A stretch of DNA of 64,000 nt from JAJDYQ01 sp963662865 (GTDB taxonomy: Bacteria; Pseudomonadota; Gammaproteobacteria; JAJDYQ01), in the NCBI GenBank assembly GCA_963662865.1, contig OY759969.1, positions 1,488,001-1,552,000 of the forward strand, given 5' to 3'. Positions 1 to 9,033 of the stretch are shown here, one piece after another (the first letter of the stretch is position 1; every line of letters begins with the position of its first letter). The notes under the pieces are model-generated. The model was not told where the DNA came from. It did not search any database and worked only from the letters and a program-made list of their open reading frames with translations. Made by a program: the position numbers and the translations under genes.

Positions 1-449
1 AAACCGGCATTGTTGTCCTTCGGTATCAGCTTGATTTTCTGCTCTCCCGTTGCGCCGGGAAGCAGTTCGACTGCATAGAGTTCCAGGATTGAATCGGGAT
101 TATCGAGGATGGTCAGCGGGGAACGGGCCAGCCTGTCATCGGCAGGGCGTATGGTGACCTGCTCCAGATCTCTGTCAAAGACCCACAGGGTTCTTCCGTC
201 TGAAACGATTTCCTGTTCATATGGTGTTTCATAAATCCAGCGAAACTTTCCGGGGCGCTTAAAAGCCATGTGCCCCAGTGACGGCTCCGCGGCGGCGGGT
301 TCAGCGCTAATCAGGTGTTGCCTGAAGTCCGCTGAAAAAGAGTTCAGGCTGTCCAGATTCGTCATTAATTCATCGATATCAGCAGAGGCATGGCTGCCGG
401 ACACAAGCAGCAAGGACACCAGCGTAAACAGATATTTATATCCGGACAT
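1..449 (-). CDS. lolA: Outer-membrane lipoprotein carrier protein LolA (3' end outside window)
   Basis: Periplasmic chaperone that carries lipoproteins from the LolCDE transporter to the outer-membrane receptor LolB. About 149 N-terminal residues are present. They start with a signal peptide (MSGYKYLFTLVSLLLVSGSHA), then show the LolA core pattern: F.W.YE.PYEQEIVSDG, LWVFD, and L.QVTIRP. The start codon overlaps the last 14 bases of ftsK, so the two are probably translationally coupled; ftsK-lolA is the usual order in gammaproteobacteria. The gene is cut by the window edge, not by a mutation I can see. Confidence 0.93.
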   Translation of the reverse strand, partial: MSGYKYLFTLVSLLLVSGSHASADIDELMTNLDSLNSFSADFRQHLISAEPAAAEPSLGHMAFKRPGKFRWIYETPYEQEIVSDGRTLWVFDRDLEQVTIRPADDRLARSPLTILDNPDSILELYAVELLPGATGEQKIKLIPKDNNAG

Positions 450-2769
450 CTTGCTCGGGAGTCAGTATCTCCCTGGTGCCATTAGAACCGGGTGGCCCAA
501 CCAGACCAACCGCTTCCATTTGCTCAATCATACGGGCAGCGCGGTTATAGCCGACTTTCAGCTTGCGTTGTACACTGGAGATGGATGCCCGGCGTGATTC
601 AAGGACAAATTGAACTGCCTGATCGTAGAGCGGGTCCGATTCGGCATCCTCTCCATCCAGGCTGACTCCTTCCGGCTTTTCTCCGGGCAGTAATATGTCG
701 CTTTCCTGCAAGATGGAATCATCGTACTCGACACCGCCGGAGGCTTTGAGATGGCCAACCACGTTATGGACTTCCTCGTCAGATACAAATGCACCATGTA
801 CCCGCGCCGGAATGGATGTGCCGCCCGGCAGGTACAGCATGTCACCATGGCCCAATAACTGCTCGGCGCCCATTTGATCAAGAATGGTCCGTGAGTCCAC
901 CCTGGATGAAACCTGGAAGGCAATACGGGATGGAATATTGGCCTTAATCAGGCCGGTAATCACGTCCACCGACGGCCGCTGCGTCGCCAGAATCAGGTGG
1001 ATACCCGAGGCCCGGGCCTTTTGCGCCAGACGTGCAATCAGTTCTTCCACTTTTTTACCAACAATCATCATCATATCGGCAAATTCATCGACGATCACGA
1101 CAATAAACGGCAGTGTCTGAAGCTGTGGCCGTGTTTCATTCATGGCCTCTTCAATGTCCAACTGCATTTCTTCCGGCTTCCAGGCCGGTTCCATGATCGG
1201 TTCTCCCTTCGCCTCCGCATCTTTTACCTTGCGATTATAACCGCTGATATTGCGCACGCCCAGCGCCGCCATGAGCTGATAGCGGCGTTCCATCTCGGCA
1301 ACACACCAGCGCAGCGCATTCGAGGCATCTTTCATGTCGGTGACCACAGGGGTCAGTAAGTGCGGTATGCCTTCATAGATGGATAATTCGAGCATTTTGG
1401 GGTCAATCATGATCATGCGTACATCTGCTGAGGTACTCTTGTACAGTAAGCTCAGGATCATGGCGTTGACGGCCACTGATTTACCGGCTCCGGTGGTCCC
1501 TGCCACCAGCAGGTGCGGCATTCTGGCAAGGTCGGTAATGACTGGCAGGCCGGAAATGTCCTTCCCCAGGGCAAGCGTTAATGGCGAACCGGATTTCTCG
1601 TAGCTGTGGGATTTAATCACTTCACTGAATACTACTGTTTCCCGGTTTTCATTTGGTATTTCAAGCCCAATAACGGACTTGCCGGGAATTACTTCGACCA
1701 CGCGGACGCTCGGAACGGATAAGGCGCGCGCAATGTCTTTGGTCAGATTGGTTACCTTGCTCACCTTTAAGCCGGGTGCGGGCATTAGCTCAAAGCGGGT
1801 AATCACCGGGCCCGGCAGTACGGCTTCAACAGTCACCTCGATATTGAAGTCTCTGAATTTCATCTCGACCAACTGTGACATCGCCGCAAGCGCTTCTTCG
1901 GAATAACCACCGTCAAAAGGCCTGGGATTATCCAGTAATGAAAACGGCGGCACTTCTCCCGAATCTTCAGGTCTGTTGAACAAGCGAATCTGTTTTTCCT
2001 TTTCAACCTGCTCACTGATCTGAACCGGGGCGGGTTTCGGCTTGATTTCCGGCGGCTTTCTATTCTTCAGTTGCTTTTTTACAATTTCGACCTTTTCATG
2101 CCGCTCAGTCCTGACTTTCTCGCCCTCGCGCCTGTCTTTCCAGACATCAAGCTGCCCTTGTAACCAACCGAAAACCCTTAGCGTGTAGCAGCCGACAATA
2201 TCCATGACCGTCAGCCAGGATATGGCCATAATCAGGCTTATTGAGGTCATGAAGAGCGCCAGCAACAATAGCGTTGTCCCTAGAAAACCTATGGAACCGA
2301 TCAGGGCGCCGCTAATCACCTGTCCGGTGACGCCACCTGCCTGTTGCGGTAGTGCTTCTCCAAAGAAGTGCATGGCCGCCAGACCTGTACCTGTCAGAAT
2401 AATCAGTAAAAAACCGGTTGCACGCGGCAGCAGCACGTATAGCGCAAATCGCCTGAAATCGAGCTGCCAGTTGTGAATCAGCCAACCGATGTAGATCAGG
2501 ACGACGGGAAACAGGTAGGCGAGAAACCCAAAGGTAAACAGCAGCAGATCTGAAAGCCATGCCCCAAAAGTACCTCCATAATTCCGGATTGCGTCGGAAT
2601 CGTTGCCCCAGAATAACCAACCCGGGTCCGTCCGATCATGGGTCGCCAGAGATACCAGGGCGTATATCGCGCAAACCACCAACAACATGAAGGCACTCTC
2701 TTTCAGTGCACGAACTATGTAGGCGGGCATCGGGCCACTCGACTGTCTGTTTTCCTTTGTCTGAACCAA
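436..2769 (-). CDS. ftsK: DNA translocase FtsK
   Basis: Septum-anchored, ATP-driven DNA pump that clears and aligns the chromosome terminus for XerCD recombination at division. Four N-terminal membrane segments lie in roughly the first 190 residues, followed by a short charged linker. The RecA-like motor has Walker A (AGTTGAGKS, about residue 424) and Walker B (FIVVIVDEFADMM). The C-terminal winged-helix gamma domain is present (RRASISSVQRKLKVGYNRA). The start is uncertain. The frame continues upstream to a GTG at 2817, but that part lies inside the adjacent methyltransferase remnant. A TTG at 2769 or ATG at 2730 are the plausible starts; I chose TTG because homologues carry a short polar stretch before the first membrane helix. 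No strong ribosome-binding site precedes either, so the native 5' end may have been replaced. Confidence 0.9.
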   Translation of the reverse strand: MVQTKENRQSSGPMPAYIVRALKESAFMLLVVCAIYALVSLATHDRTDPGWLFWGNDSDAIRNYGGTFGAWLSDLLLFTFGFLAYLFPVVLIYIGWLIHNWQLDFRRFALYVLLPRATGFLLIILTGTGLAAMHFFGEALPQQAGGVTGQVISGALIGSIGFLGTTLLLLALFMTSISLIMAISWLTVMDIVGCYTLRVFGWLQGQLDVWKDRREGEKVRTERHEKVEIVKKQLKNRKPPEIKPKPAPVQISEQVEKEKQIRLFNRPEDSGEVPPFSLLDNPRPFDGGYSEEALAAMSQLVEMKFRDFNIEVTVEAVLPGPVITRFELMPAPGLKVSKVTNLTKDIARALSVPSVRVVEVIPGKSVIGLEIPNENRETVVFSEVIKSHSYEKSGSPLTLALGKDISGLPVITDLARMPHLLVAGTTGAGKSVAVNAMILSLLYKSTSADVRMIMIDPKMLELSIYEGIPHLLTPVVTDMKDASNALRWCVAEMERRYQLMAALGVRNISGYNRKVKDAEAKGEPIMEPAWKPEEMQLDIEEAMNETRPQLQTLPFIVVIVDEFADMMMIVGKKVEELIARLAQKARASGIHLILATQRPSVDVITGLIKANIPSRIAFQVSSRVDSRTILDQMGAEQLLGHGDMLYLPGGTSIPARVHGAFVSDEEVHNVVGHLKASGGVEYDDSILQESDILLPGEKPEGVSLDGEDAESDPLYDQAVQFVLESRRASISSVQRKLKVGYNRAARMIEQMEAVGLVGPPGSNGTREILTPEQDVRI

Positions 2770-2779
2770 TGTCTTGCCG

Positions 2780-3106
2780 TTAATATCTAAGAAGGTAGTG
2801 CGACATGGTTGGATCACAATGCAGGTATAGCGCCCCCGTTGGCTTTAATATCCGCTTCATTTCAAGCAGGCGAATAGCCATGTAGGCCAGATAGGACTTG
2901 TCATCATTTGTTATCGCCGCCAGCAATATGCGATGCAAAGCAGGGCGCCTGTCCTCCAGCAGGTTAATCCATTCCACGTCAATATCGGAAAGCGACCAGG
3001 TATCCTTGAATTCCGCGCCGGCAGCCTCGGAACCGATGGGTGCAGCGTAGTTGGCTTTGGAATTGAACGGCGGATCATGGAAACAATTCAGTTCAAACCG
3101 CTGCAT
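2780..3106 (-). pseudogene. Remnant of a site-specific DNA methyltransferase
   Basis: About 100 residues of an amino-methyltransferase of the kind found in type III and orphan DNA modification systems. The catalytic motif IV region is visible (HDPPFNSKANY), then AAGAEFKDTWSLSDIDVEW, then LLEMKRILKPTGALYLHCDP and SHYLL. The S-adenosylmethionine-binding motif I and the target-recognition part are absent, so it cannot be active. The piece starts inside the 3' end of ald and ends just where ftsK begins, so both neighbours run into it. It is the leftover of an insertion followed by deletion (inference). Confidence 0.8.
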
Positions 3107-4158
3107 TCTATTTTACCCTCGGACAGGTAGATACCTCCTTGTAAAACAGGGTCTTCCATCAGTTTGCCTGCGGCAATATCGGAGACATATGGAAGGATGG
3201 CAGCGGAAAGCGCCTGGGTTGAGGTCCTGGCAACGGCTCCCGGCATGTTGGTGACGCAAAAATGCAGCACGCCTTCTTCGATAAAGGTGGGATTATCCCA
3301 ATGGGTCGGACGCGATGTCGCCACACAGCCACCCTGGTCTATGGCGATATCCACTATCACCGATTTTTCCGGCATTTCAGCCACCATTTCACGGGAGACT
3401 ACCTTTGGTGAACGTCTGCCCGGCACCAGAACGGCCCCTACTAACAGATCACAATGCCGTAGATGCTCTCTGAGAATGGCAGGCGATCCGGCATTGCAGG
3501 TGGTGATCGCAGGATTCATGTCCTTGAGGATTCGCAAGCGATCTGCGTTGATATCGAACACGTGTACATCAGCACCCGTCCTGATGAGATCAAGCATGGC
3601 CGCCTCGCCGGCATTACCGGCACCCAGCACAATAACGTTTCCGCGGTCTATCTGTATATCGTCATGTCCCAGTGCGCCCAGTAACAGGCCTTTCCCGCCG
3701 CTGTGACCATGCAGCAGGGTAGTGCCAACATGGGCCGCAAGCCGTCCTGCAACTATGCTCATCGGTGCCAGTAGCGGGAGCCTGCCGTCTTCCAGTTGTA
3801 TGATTTCAAAGCCGACTGCGGTAACTCCGGATTCGAGCAAATGACTTGTCAAGTCCTGCTCCGCGGCCAGATGCAGATAGCAAAACAGTAGCTGGCCGCT
3901 TTTCAGGTGACGCACCTCCTCAGACTGCGGCTCTTTGACCTTAACAATCAGGTCGGAAGTTTCGTAGAGTTTCTCAACCTCGGCAATAACGGTGACACCC
4001 GCATCGGTATATTCAGTATCCATATACCCACTGCCCAAACCTGCCGTTGATTCCATACAGACTTCATTGCCCTCGCTGACGAGCCTGGCACAGGCCAGTG
4101 GTGTCAGGGCAACACGCTCTTCATGTGCCCGAATTTCTTTCGGTATTCCTATTATCAT
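3088..4158 (-). CDS. ald: Alanine dehydrogenase, C-terminus truncated
   Basis: NAD-dependent oxidative deamination of L-alanine to pyruvate and ammonium. About 356 residues. The N-terminus is typical (MIIGIPKEIRAHEERVALTP), followed by the substrate-binding loop (CYLHLAAE), a dinucleotide-binding segment (VIVLGAGNAGEAAM) and the late conserved block VTNMPGAVARTSTQALS. The start at 4158 is set by GAGGTG five bases upstream, rather than the longer reading frame from 4203. After YLSEGKI the conserved tail of the family (about 15-20 residues) is replaced by ECSGLN, which is antisense to the methyltransferase remnant. The rearrangement therefore removed the natural end. The core is intact, but whether the enzyme still folds as a hexamer is unknown. 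Confidence 0.88.
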   Translation of the reverse strand: MIIGIPKEIRAHEERVALTPLACARLVSEGNEVCMESTAGLGSGYMDTEYTDAGVTVIAEVEKLYETSDLIVKVKEPQSEEVRHLKSGQLLFCYLHLAAEQDLTSHLLESGVTAVGFEIIQLEDGRLPLLAPMSIVAGRLAAHVGTTLLHGHSGGKGLLLGALGHDDIQIDRGNVIVLGAGNAGEAAMLDLIRTGADVHVFDINADRLRILKDMNPAITTCNAGSPAILREHLRHCDLLVGAVLVPGRRSPKVVSREMVAEMPEKSVIVDIAIDQGGCVATSRPTHWDNPTFIEEGVLHFCVTNMPGAVARTSTQALSAAILPYVSDIAAGKLMEDPVLQGGIYLSEGKIECSGLN

Positions 4159-4403
4159 TCGGGCACCTCGAATAAGCTCCTGATTCCGGGTTTCAATTAC
4201 CATTATACAAGCCAGATGTCTGTTCAGCTTCGTTGCCGTTTAATTTTAGCATCCGGTGAACCAAAATCGCACAATCTTTATCTCCTTTCCTACCTCTTTG
4301 GCGCACTACGACTGTGGCAGCAGGAACCGATACCGGCTCAGGTTGTTCAGCATGATGTTCAATCGGCCCGTCTCTGTCCAATCGTTCGGATCAGCCAGGG
4401 GGG

Positions 4404-4809
4404 GCCCTGGCAATCGAGATCGATACTTCGTTGTCCAGTGTGTGCCTGATTCGCGTGTTCGAGCAGTTGCAAGCGACCCGGGGATTGCCCGATGTGCTGC
4501 GTACCGACAACGGCCCGGAGTTTCTCGGATAATGCTTCATGGTCTGGTGTCACGATAACGACATCGAGATTGACTATATTGAACCGGGCAAGCCGAACCA
4601 GAACGCCAACATTGAACGATTCAGCCGAACCTATCGCACGGGGGTGCTCGACACGAGTTGGTTCAATCATCTGGACGAAGTCAGAGAGATTACATGGGCC
4701 TGGATGCTCGAATACAGCGAGGAACGCGACCATGGCAGCCTCGGAGGAATGACGCCCCTTTGAGATCCTTGAAAACGCCAAGTCTTCTGCTTTTGAACTG
4801 TCCATTTGA
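4404..4809 (+). mobile_element. IS3-family transposase remnant (integrase core, broken)
   Basis: Degraded C-terminal half of an IS3-type OrfB transposase. In one frame it reads the DDE-core block around TDNGPEF, an in-frame TAA at 4530, then YIEPGKPNQNANIERF and the terminal SLGGMTP motif. A +1 shift near 4757 then exposes FEILENAKSSAFELSI, the expected tail, ending at a TGA at 4807-4809. The N-terminal helix-turn-helix OrfA and the first catalytic part are missing. I could not identify terminal inverted repeats. Nothing recognisable fills 4159-4403 upstream of it. Confidence 0.85.
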
Positions 4810-5019
4810 CAGGGAAGCTTACGTTACGAGGTCACCCATTTTGTCAACAAACCGACAAATCAGGTCGGCTATTCGAGATGTCCTTTAGCTTTTATCCTCG
4901 GCAATTGCTATCTTGAATAGGGTTTTAGCTTGCCCCATATTGGTCAACCCGTATCATTATCGACCACCGGATTGCAGGCGGCCGGTAGGTGTACCACTTT
5001 TTTACCATTGGAGTTAAAA

Positions 5020-5982
5020 ATGAGTGACGTCAAACATTGTAAGTTGTTGATTCTGGGTTCTGGCCCCGCCGGCTATACCGCTGCAGTGTATGGTGCGCGC
5101 GCAAATCTCAATCCTGTCGTTATCACTGGCATGGAGCAGGGCGGTCAGCTAACGACTACAACCGATGTCGATAACTGGCCTGGTGACCCGGAAGGTTTGA
5201 CTGGCCCCGCCCTGATGGAACGTATGCAGAAACATGCCGAACGCTTCAGCACCGAGGTCATCTTCGATACGATCACCGGGGTGGATTTTTCAGAACGTCC
5301 TTTCAAGCTCGACGGAGACACGGGGAAGTACACCTGTGATGCGCTGATTATTGCAACCGGGGCTTCCGCTATGTACCTCGGCCTCGAATCTGAACAGGCC
5401 TATCTCGGTAGAGGCGTATCGGCCTGTGCGACCTGTGATGGTTTTTTCTATCGTAACCGGGAAGTGGCAGTGGTCGGCGGTGGTAATACGGCAGTTGAAG
5501 AAGCATTGTATCTTGCCCATATCGCCGAGCATGTAAACGTCATACACCGCCGTGACAGATTTCGCTCCGAAAAGATTCTCCAGGATCAAATTCATGAAAA
5601 GGCCGAGCACGGCAATATCACGATTGTATGGGACAGTGTACTTGACGAAGTGCTCGGTGATGATGCCGGCGTTACCGGCATTCGCATCAAAAATGTAAAA
5701 GATAACACCACCAGGGAAATCGACGTACATGGCGTGTTTATCGCCATAGGTCATAAGCCCAATACGACGATCTTTGAGGACCAGCTTGAAATAGATAACG
5801 GCTACATCAAGGTTAGTTCCGGCTGCTCCGGAAACGCGACTCAAACAAGTATTGAAGGTATCTTTGCGGCGGGCGATGTTATGGATCATGTTTATCGTCA
5901 GGCGGTTACCTCCGCCGGGACGGGCTGTATGGCCGCCCTTGACGCGGAAAGATTCCTTGATCGCATGGAAGCAGGCCGCTGA
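5020..5982 (+). CDS. trxB: Thioredoxin reductase
   Basis: Cytoplasmic FAD enzyme passing electrons from NADPH to thioredoxin. It has 320 residues. The FAD-binding GSGPAGYTAA lies near the N-terminus, the redox-active CATC about residues 136-139, the NADPH-binding GGGNTAVEEA follows, and the C-terminal FAD block GIFAAGDVMD is present. The start at 5020 follows GGAG six bases upstream. The longer frame from 4930 has no such signal and would add residues not found in the family. Divergent trxB facing ftsK-lolA is the usual gammaproteobacterial arrangement, here with ald and mobile debris in between. Confidence 0.97.
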   Translation: MSDVKHCKLLILGSGPAGYTAAVYGARANLNPVVITGMEQGGQLTTTTDVDNWPGDPEGLTGPALMERMQKHAERFSTEVIFDTITGVDFSERPFKLDGDTGKYTCDALIIATGASAMYLGLESEQAYLGRGVSACATCDGFFYRNREVAVVGGGNTAVEEALYLAHIAEHVNVIHRRDRFRSEKILQDQIHEKAEHGNITIVWDSVLDEVLGDDAGVTGIRIKNVKDNTTREIDVHGVFIAIGHKPNTTIFEDQLEIDNGYIKVSSGCSGNATQTSIEGIFAAGDVMDHVYRQAVTSAGTGCMAALDAERFLDRMEAGR

Positions 5983-5991
5983 TTTATCTCC

Positions 5992-6714
5992 ATGAGCGTC
6001 AGTCGGTATCGATCATACGGCAGTCGGTGCCGACTTTTTTTGTGCTCCGTCCTTTGTCTGGCACAACTACTTGCTGCTTCGGTCGTGTCTGCCAATCCTG
6101 CCGATGGTGAGTGGCATGTAAAAATAACCGGCACCAATCTTTTCTTTTATGGTACGCGCAGACTAACGGCCGGACTGAAACAACGCTGGGAAATTGATAT
6201 GGAAATACATATCAGGAATGGTCAGTTTGATGTCGGTAGCGGCAAGGGAAAGCTGGTCGGTAAACCCGAACCTTATTCCAGACCTGAGAAAATGTTTTCC
6301 TGTAAAATAATCAAAGGCAGTTACCTGGATCGCGGGCTCAATACCGTACAAACACCTCATATGCGTTATGAGGGTTTTCCCGTTGCCGGGAAAATTGTCA
6401 ATGACAATATCACCCTGGAGCCAGGGGTTGAATATATCGGCAACTTCATTGCCATGATGTACGAATGCAGTACAACAGATCGGCTTTCCGATGTCTGGCT
6501 GGAGCGCGGGAAACTCTCCGCACTTGAGCGCGCCAAGCGTCTGGGCGCCACGGTTACAGCAGACGGCGACCGTGCGACCGTGAAAGTGAAGGAAATACAG
6601 TCCATGGAACCCAGGGGGACTATAGAATTACCTCTCACCGACGGCTACCGGTTCCGCTTATATGACCAGGCCGCCATGAGCGAGGTTGAGTACAGCGTAA
6701 GCAAACTGAAATAA
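5992..6714 (+). CDS. Exported protein of unknown function
   Basis: 240 residues as drawn. A hydrophobic stretch with a cleavage-like end (LCLAQLLAASVVSANPADGEW) indicates Sec export. The mature part is mostly predicted beta, with many alternating hydrophobic residues and two cysteines (in MFSCKI and MMYECS) that could pair. I recognise no family. It starts nine bases after trxB, but the terminator hairpin at 6022-6041 lies inside its first 20 codons and there is no clear ribosome-binding site before the ATG. A TTG at about 6040 is an alternative start. Confidence 0.6.
   Translation: MSVSRYRSYGSRCRLFLCSVLCLAQLLAASVVSANPADGEWHVKITGTNLFFYGTRRLTAGLKQRWEIDMEIHIRNGQFDVGSGKGKLVGKPEPYSRPEKMFSCKIIKGSYLDRGLNTVQTPHMRYEGFPVAGKIVNDNITLEPGVEYIGNFIAMMYECSTTDRLSDVWLERGKLSALERAKRLGATVTADGDRATVKVKEIQSMEPRGTIELPLTDGYRFRLYDQAAMSEVEYSVSKLK
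6022..6041 (+). terminator. Probable rho-independent terminator after trxB
   Basis: A short hairpin (AGTCG, loop GTGC, CGACT) is followed directly by seven T residues, 40 bases after the trxB stop. It overlaps the first codons of the next reading frame, so either that gene starts further in or the hairpin acts as an attenuator. Confidence 0.5.
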
Positions 6715-6831
6715 GCCGTATGTAAATCGTGGCAGGCGAGCGTATTCGTAAAGGCTTGTAAAGCCTCGCCCGCCGGGGTTTATCTCGCACGAGGCCCGGA
6801 TACAGCCGAAATAGTCCGGGTCGGTATTGGT

Positions 6832-7380
6832 TTAGCGAATATCGATGCTGCTCCCACCGCTATTGTATTTCCTGTTTTTGAATTTACGGTGGCGTTCCAC
6901 CCAGCCATTCCACGGGCCATTGTTAATATTCCAATTCCAGGGAAGAATCTCGTAGTTCTCTTGCCTGTTCCATGGGTACCGGTTTTTTTGCCAACCCTGC
7001 CATGGCATGATCGTATCCCGCCTGCCCCGATATTTCCCACTGCCAGGCCATGGAAGATCATGATTGCCCCAGTTACCTGTCCAGGGTACGTTATTGCCGC
7101 CAAACCAGTTCCCACCGCCTCTCGGCGGATACCCTTGAGGTTGGACATAACCCGGAAGTGGATAATTACCCCGGGCCCGTGGCCGGTAGTCACCTTGTGG
7201 GAAGGGCGCTCCGTATGGGACATAAGGCACCCACATCGACATGGTACCCGGCACCTGCTGAGACATTGTTACAGGCGCGATCTGTGACGCCGGAACCTGC
7301 TGAGCCAGGGCCTGCCCCATGGTCATCCCCACAGCCATCACGCTGGCCAGGGCAGTATAAATGTGATTGCAGATTTGCAT
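6832..7380 (-). CDS. Exported Trp/Pro/Asn/Gly-rich protein, possibly sulfur-globule-like
   Basis: About 182 residues. A signal peptide (VMAVGMTMGQALAQQ) is followed by a low-complexity mature chain rich in W, P, N, G, R and Y, with recurring PW and GNW/NGPWNGW units. The start is the second of two close ATGs, six bases after GAGGA. The composition recalls periplasmic sulfur-globule envelope proteins of purple and colourless sulfur bacteria, and soxYZ lies in the same window. That link is compositional only; other aromatic- and glycine-rich envelope proteins would look similar. It lies in the same orientation downstream of bioD, about 90 bases away, but has its own ribosome-binding site. Confidence 0.6.
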   Translation of the reverse strand: MQICNHIYTALASVMAVGMTMGQALAQQVPASQIAPVTMSQQVPGTMSMWVPYVPYGAPFPQGDYRPRARGNYPLPGYVQPQGYPPRGGGNWFGGNNVPWTGNWGNHDLPWPGSGKYRGRRDTIMPWQGWQKNRYPWNRQENYEILPWNWNINNGPWNGWVERHRKFKNRKYNSGGSSIDIR

Positions 7381-7467
7381 CTTCATTCCTCTGAAATAGA
7401 GTTCATTCTGCACTGAGGAAAGCCGGTTGGTCAATCAGCTATTGCTGATTCAGGCCCAAAGCTCGGC

Positions 7468-8151
7468 TCAATGTGCTGAAATCAGCTGGTCCAGGTCAAG
7501 TGCTTCAGCATTCGTCAATGCAGATGACCAGGGAATAACGCCCAATAATGGCGCATTCAATCGGTTGACAAGGCTTGCCTCCACGACGACATCGCGCACT
7601 GCACCGGCTGCGGCATAATTTGCCACCCAGGCCAGCAGGGGGACGCCTGCCGACTCCAGCGCCCATTGCGAAAGAAGGGCATGGTTAATGCAGCCCAGCC
7701 GGATTGCCACAACCAAAACTACAGGCAGATTTAACAGTTGAATCAGGTCCAGAAAGGTCTGCGCCTCATTGATCGGCGTCATCAAACCACCTGCCCCTTC
7801 GACCACCACCAGATCAGAGCAAGCTGCCAACCGGTAAAAACAATCCTGAATGGTTCGCGTATCAATCTCTTCGCCTCGGTTCATAGCGGCAATATGTGGC
7901 GCGATATATGGTTCGTACCGATACTGGTTAACCAGGTCCAGACTGAATTGTCTTTCCGTAGCTTCCCGGATGGCCTGAATATCCTCGTTAAGCCATTTAC
8001 CGTTTGTCTCTTTCATGCCCGAAGCAATCGGCTTTGCGCCAGCAGCATTGATACCCTTTGCACGTAGCTGACACAGAATCTGGCAGGCAACCCGGGTTTT
8101 ACCCACCCCGGTATCGGTTCCGGCAATAAAAAAACTTGGATAAGACGACAT
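7468..8151 (-). CDS. bioD: ATP-dependent dethiobiotin synthetase BioD
   Basis: Closes the ureido ring of 7,8-diaminopelargonate with CO2 and ATP to give dethiobiotin. 227 residues. The P-loop is GTDTGVGKT at residues 11-19 and the family signature VVVEGAGGLMTPI is present about residue 115. It is the last gene of bioBFHCD and its start abuts the bioC stop with no gap, so it is translationally coupled. No bioA (diaminopelargonate aminotransferase) lies in the operon; it must be elsewhere. Confidence 0.95.
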   Translation of the reverse strand: MSSYPSFFIAGTDTGVGKTRVACQILCQLRAKGINAAGAKPIASGMKETNGKWLNEDIQAIREATERQFSLDLVNQYRYEPYIAPHIAAMNRGEEIDTRTIQDCFYRLAACSDLVVVEGAGGLMTPINEAQTFLDLIQLLNLPVVLVVAIRLGCINHALLSQWALESAGVPLLAWVANYAAAGAVRDVVVEASLVNRLNAPLLGVIPWSSALTNAEALDLDQLISAH

Positions 8152-9033
8152 CTAACGTACCTGTTTCCGGCCGATTTCCTCTATCGCTACCGTCGCCATA
8201 CCAGCCTGACGGGTCTGTCCGCTCCAGGCTGTCCCATATATAATTTCATACGTTGCCGGCAAATGACCATCCGGCAGTCGCCACTCATCATAGGCGCTGG
8301 CCAGCCGCTGAAATTTACCTCGCCCTGTTAAACCTCGGTTCCGGGTCTGCAAGGCATTCGATGCGCCAATATATTTCAGGTCGCGCATCACGGCGCGAAC
8401 ATCGGCATAGGTCAGGGTAATTTCCTCTCGGCTCATTACCGGCTCCTGCAACCCGGCGTAGATCATCAGGTCACCGATATCATGCATATCCATGAAAGTA
8501 TGCACGTGAGGCTGATCGTCAATCACCTGCCAACTGGCACGGAGCTCTTTCAGAGTATCCGGCCCAAAACTGCTAAACAAAACAACTCCGTCCTGCTTTA
8601 ATACCCGGAGAGTCTCCGCGAAAACCTTGTCCGGTTCGTCACACCATTGTAAGGACAGGCTGGAAAAAATCAGATTCATGCTCGCGTCCGCAATGGGTAG
8701 CTGCTGACTGTCACCGCATATCAATTGTGGGCGGCGAAGTAGCCGACCTCGTTTTTTAGCACGACGAAGCATTTGGGTTGACAGATCAAGCGCATAGACC
8801 CGAGCTTTCGGAAAACGTTTCATAAGGGCATCGGTCGGCTTCCCCGTGCCTGCGCCCATGTCCAGAATTTTCTCCGATTGAATTTTCAACCAGTCGAGAC
8901 GTTGTAATAGTCGATTCGCCACCTCGCGTTGCAAAACCGAGTGTTCATCGTAGGCATCCGCCGCCGCATCAAATGAGCGACGCACGGCGGCTTTATCAAG
9001 CAAAGGAAGATGTCCACTATCAGACATGAACAA
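8152..9033 (-). CDS. bioC: Malonyl-ACP O-methyltransferase BioC
   Basis: Methylates the free carboxyl of malonyl-ACP so that the fatty-acid machinery can build pimeloyl-ACP for biotin. 293 residues. The S-adenosylmethionine site is ILDMGAGTGKPT about residue 59, preceded by the typical SFDAAADAYDEHS segment. The start overlaps bioH by 14 bases; an ATG two codons further in is equally possible. Confidence 0.94.
   Translation of the reverse strand: MFMSDSGHLPLLDKAAVRRSFDAAADAYDEHSVLQREVANRLLQRLDWLKIQSEKILDMGAGTGKPTDALMKRFPKARVYALDLSTQMLRRAKKRGRLLRRPQLICGDSQQLPIADASMNLIFSSLSLQWCDEPDKVFAETLRVLKQDGVVLFSSFGPDTLKELRASWQVIDDQPHVHTFMDMHDIGDLMIYAGLQEPVMSREEITLTYADVRAVMRDLKYIGASNALQTRNRGLTGRGKFQRLASAYDEWRLPDGHLPATYEIIYGTAWSGQTRQAGMATVAIEEIGRKQVR

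Noticed and set aside
2780..3106. Active restriction-modification system
   Set aside because: Only about 100 residues around the catalytic motif remain, with no SAM-binding motif and no restriction gene.
4404..4809. Functional insertion sequence
   Set aside because: In-frame stop, frameshift and missing N-terminal half.
6715..6831. GC-rich stem (GGCAGGCGAG with CTCGCCCGCC) as a terminator
   Set aside because: One mismatch and no T run on either strand; possibly a chance hairpin.
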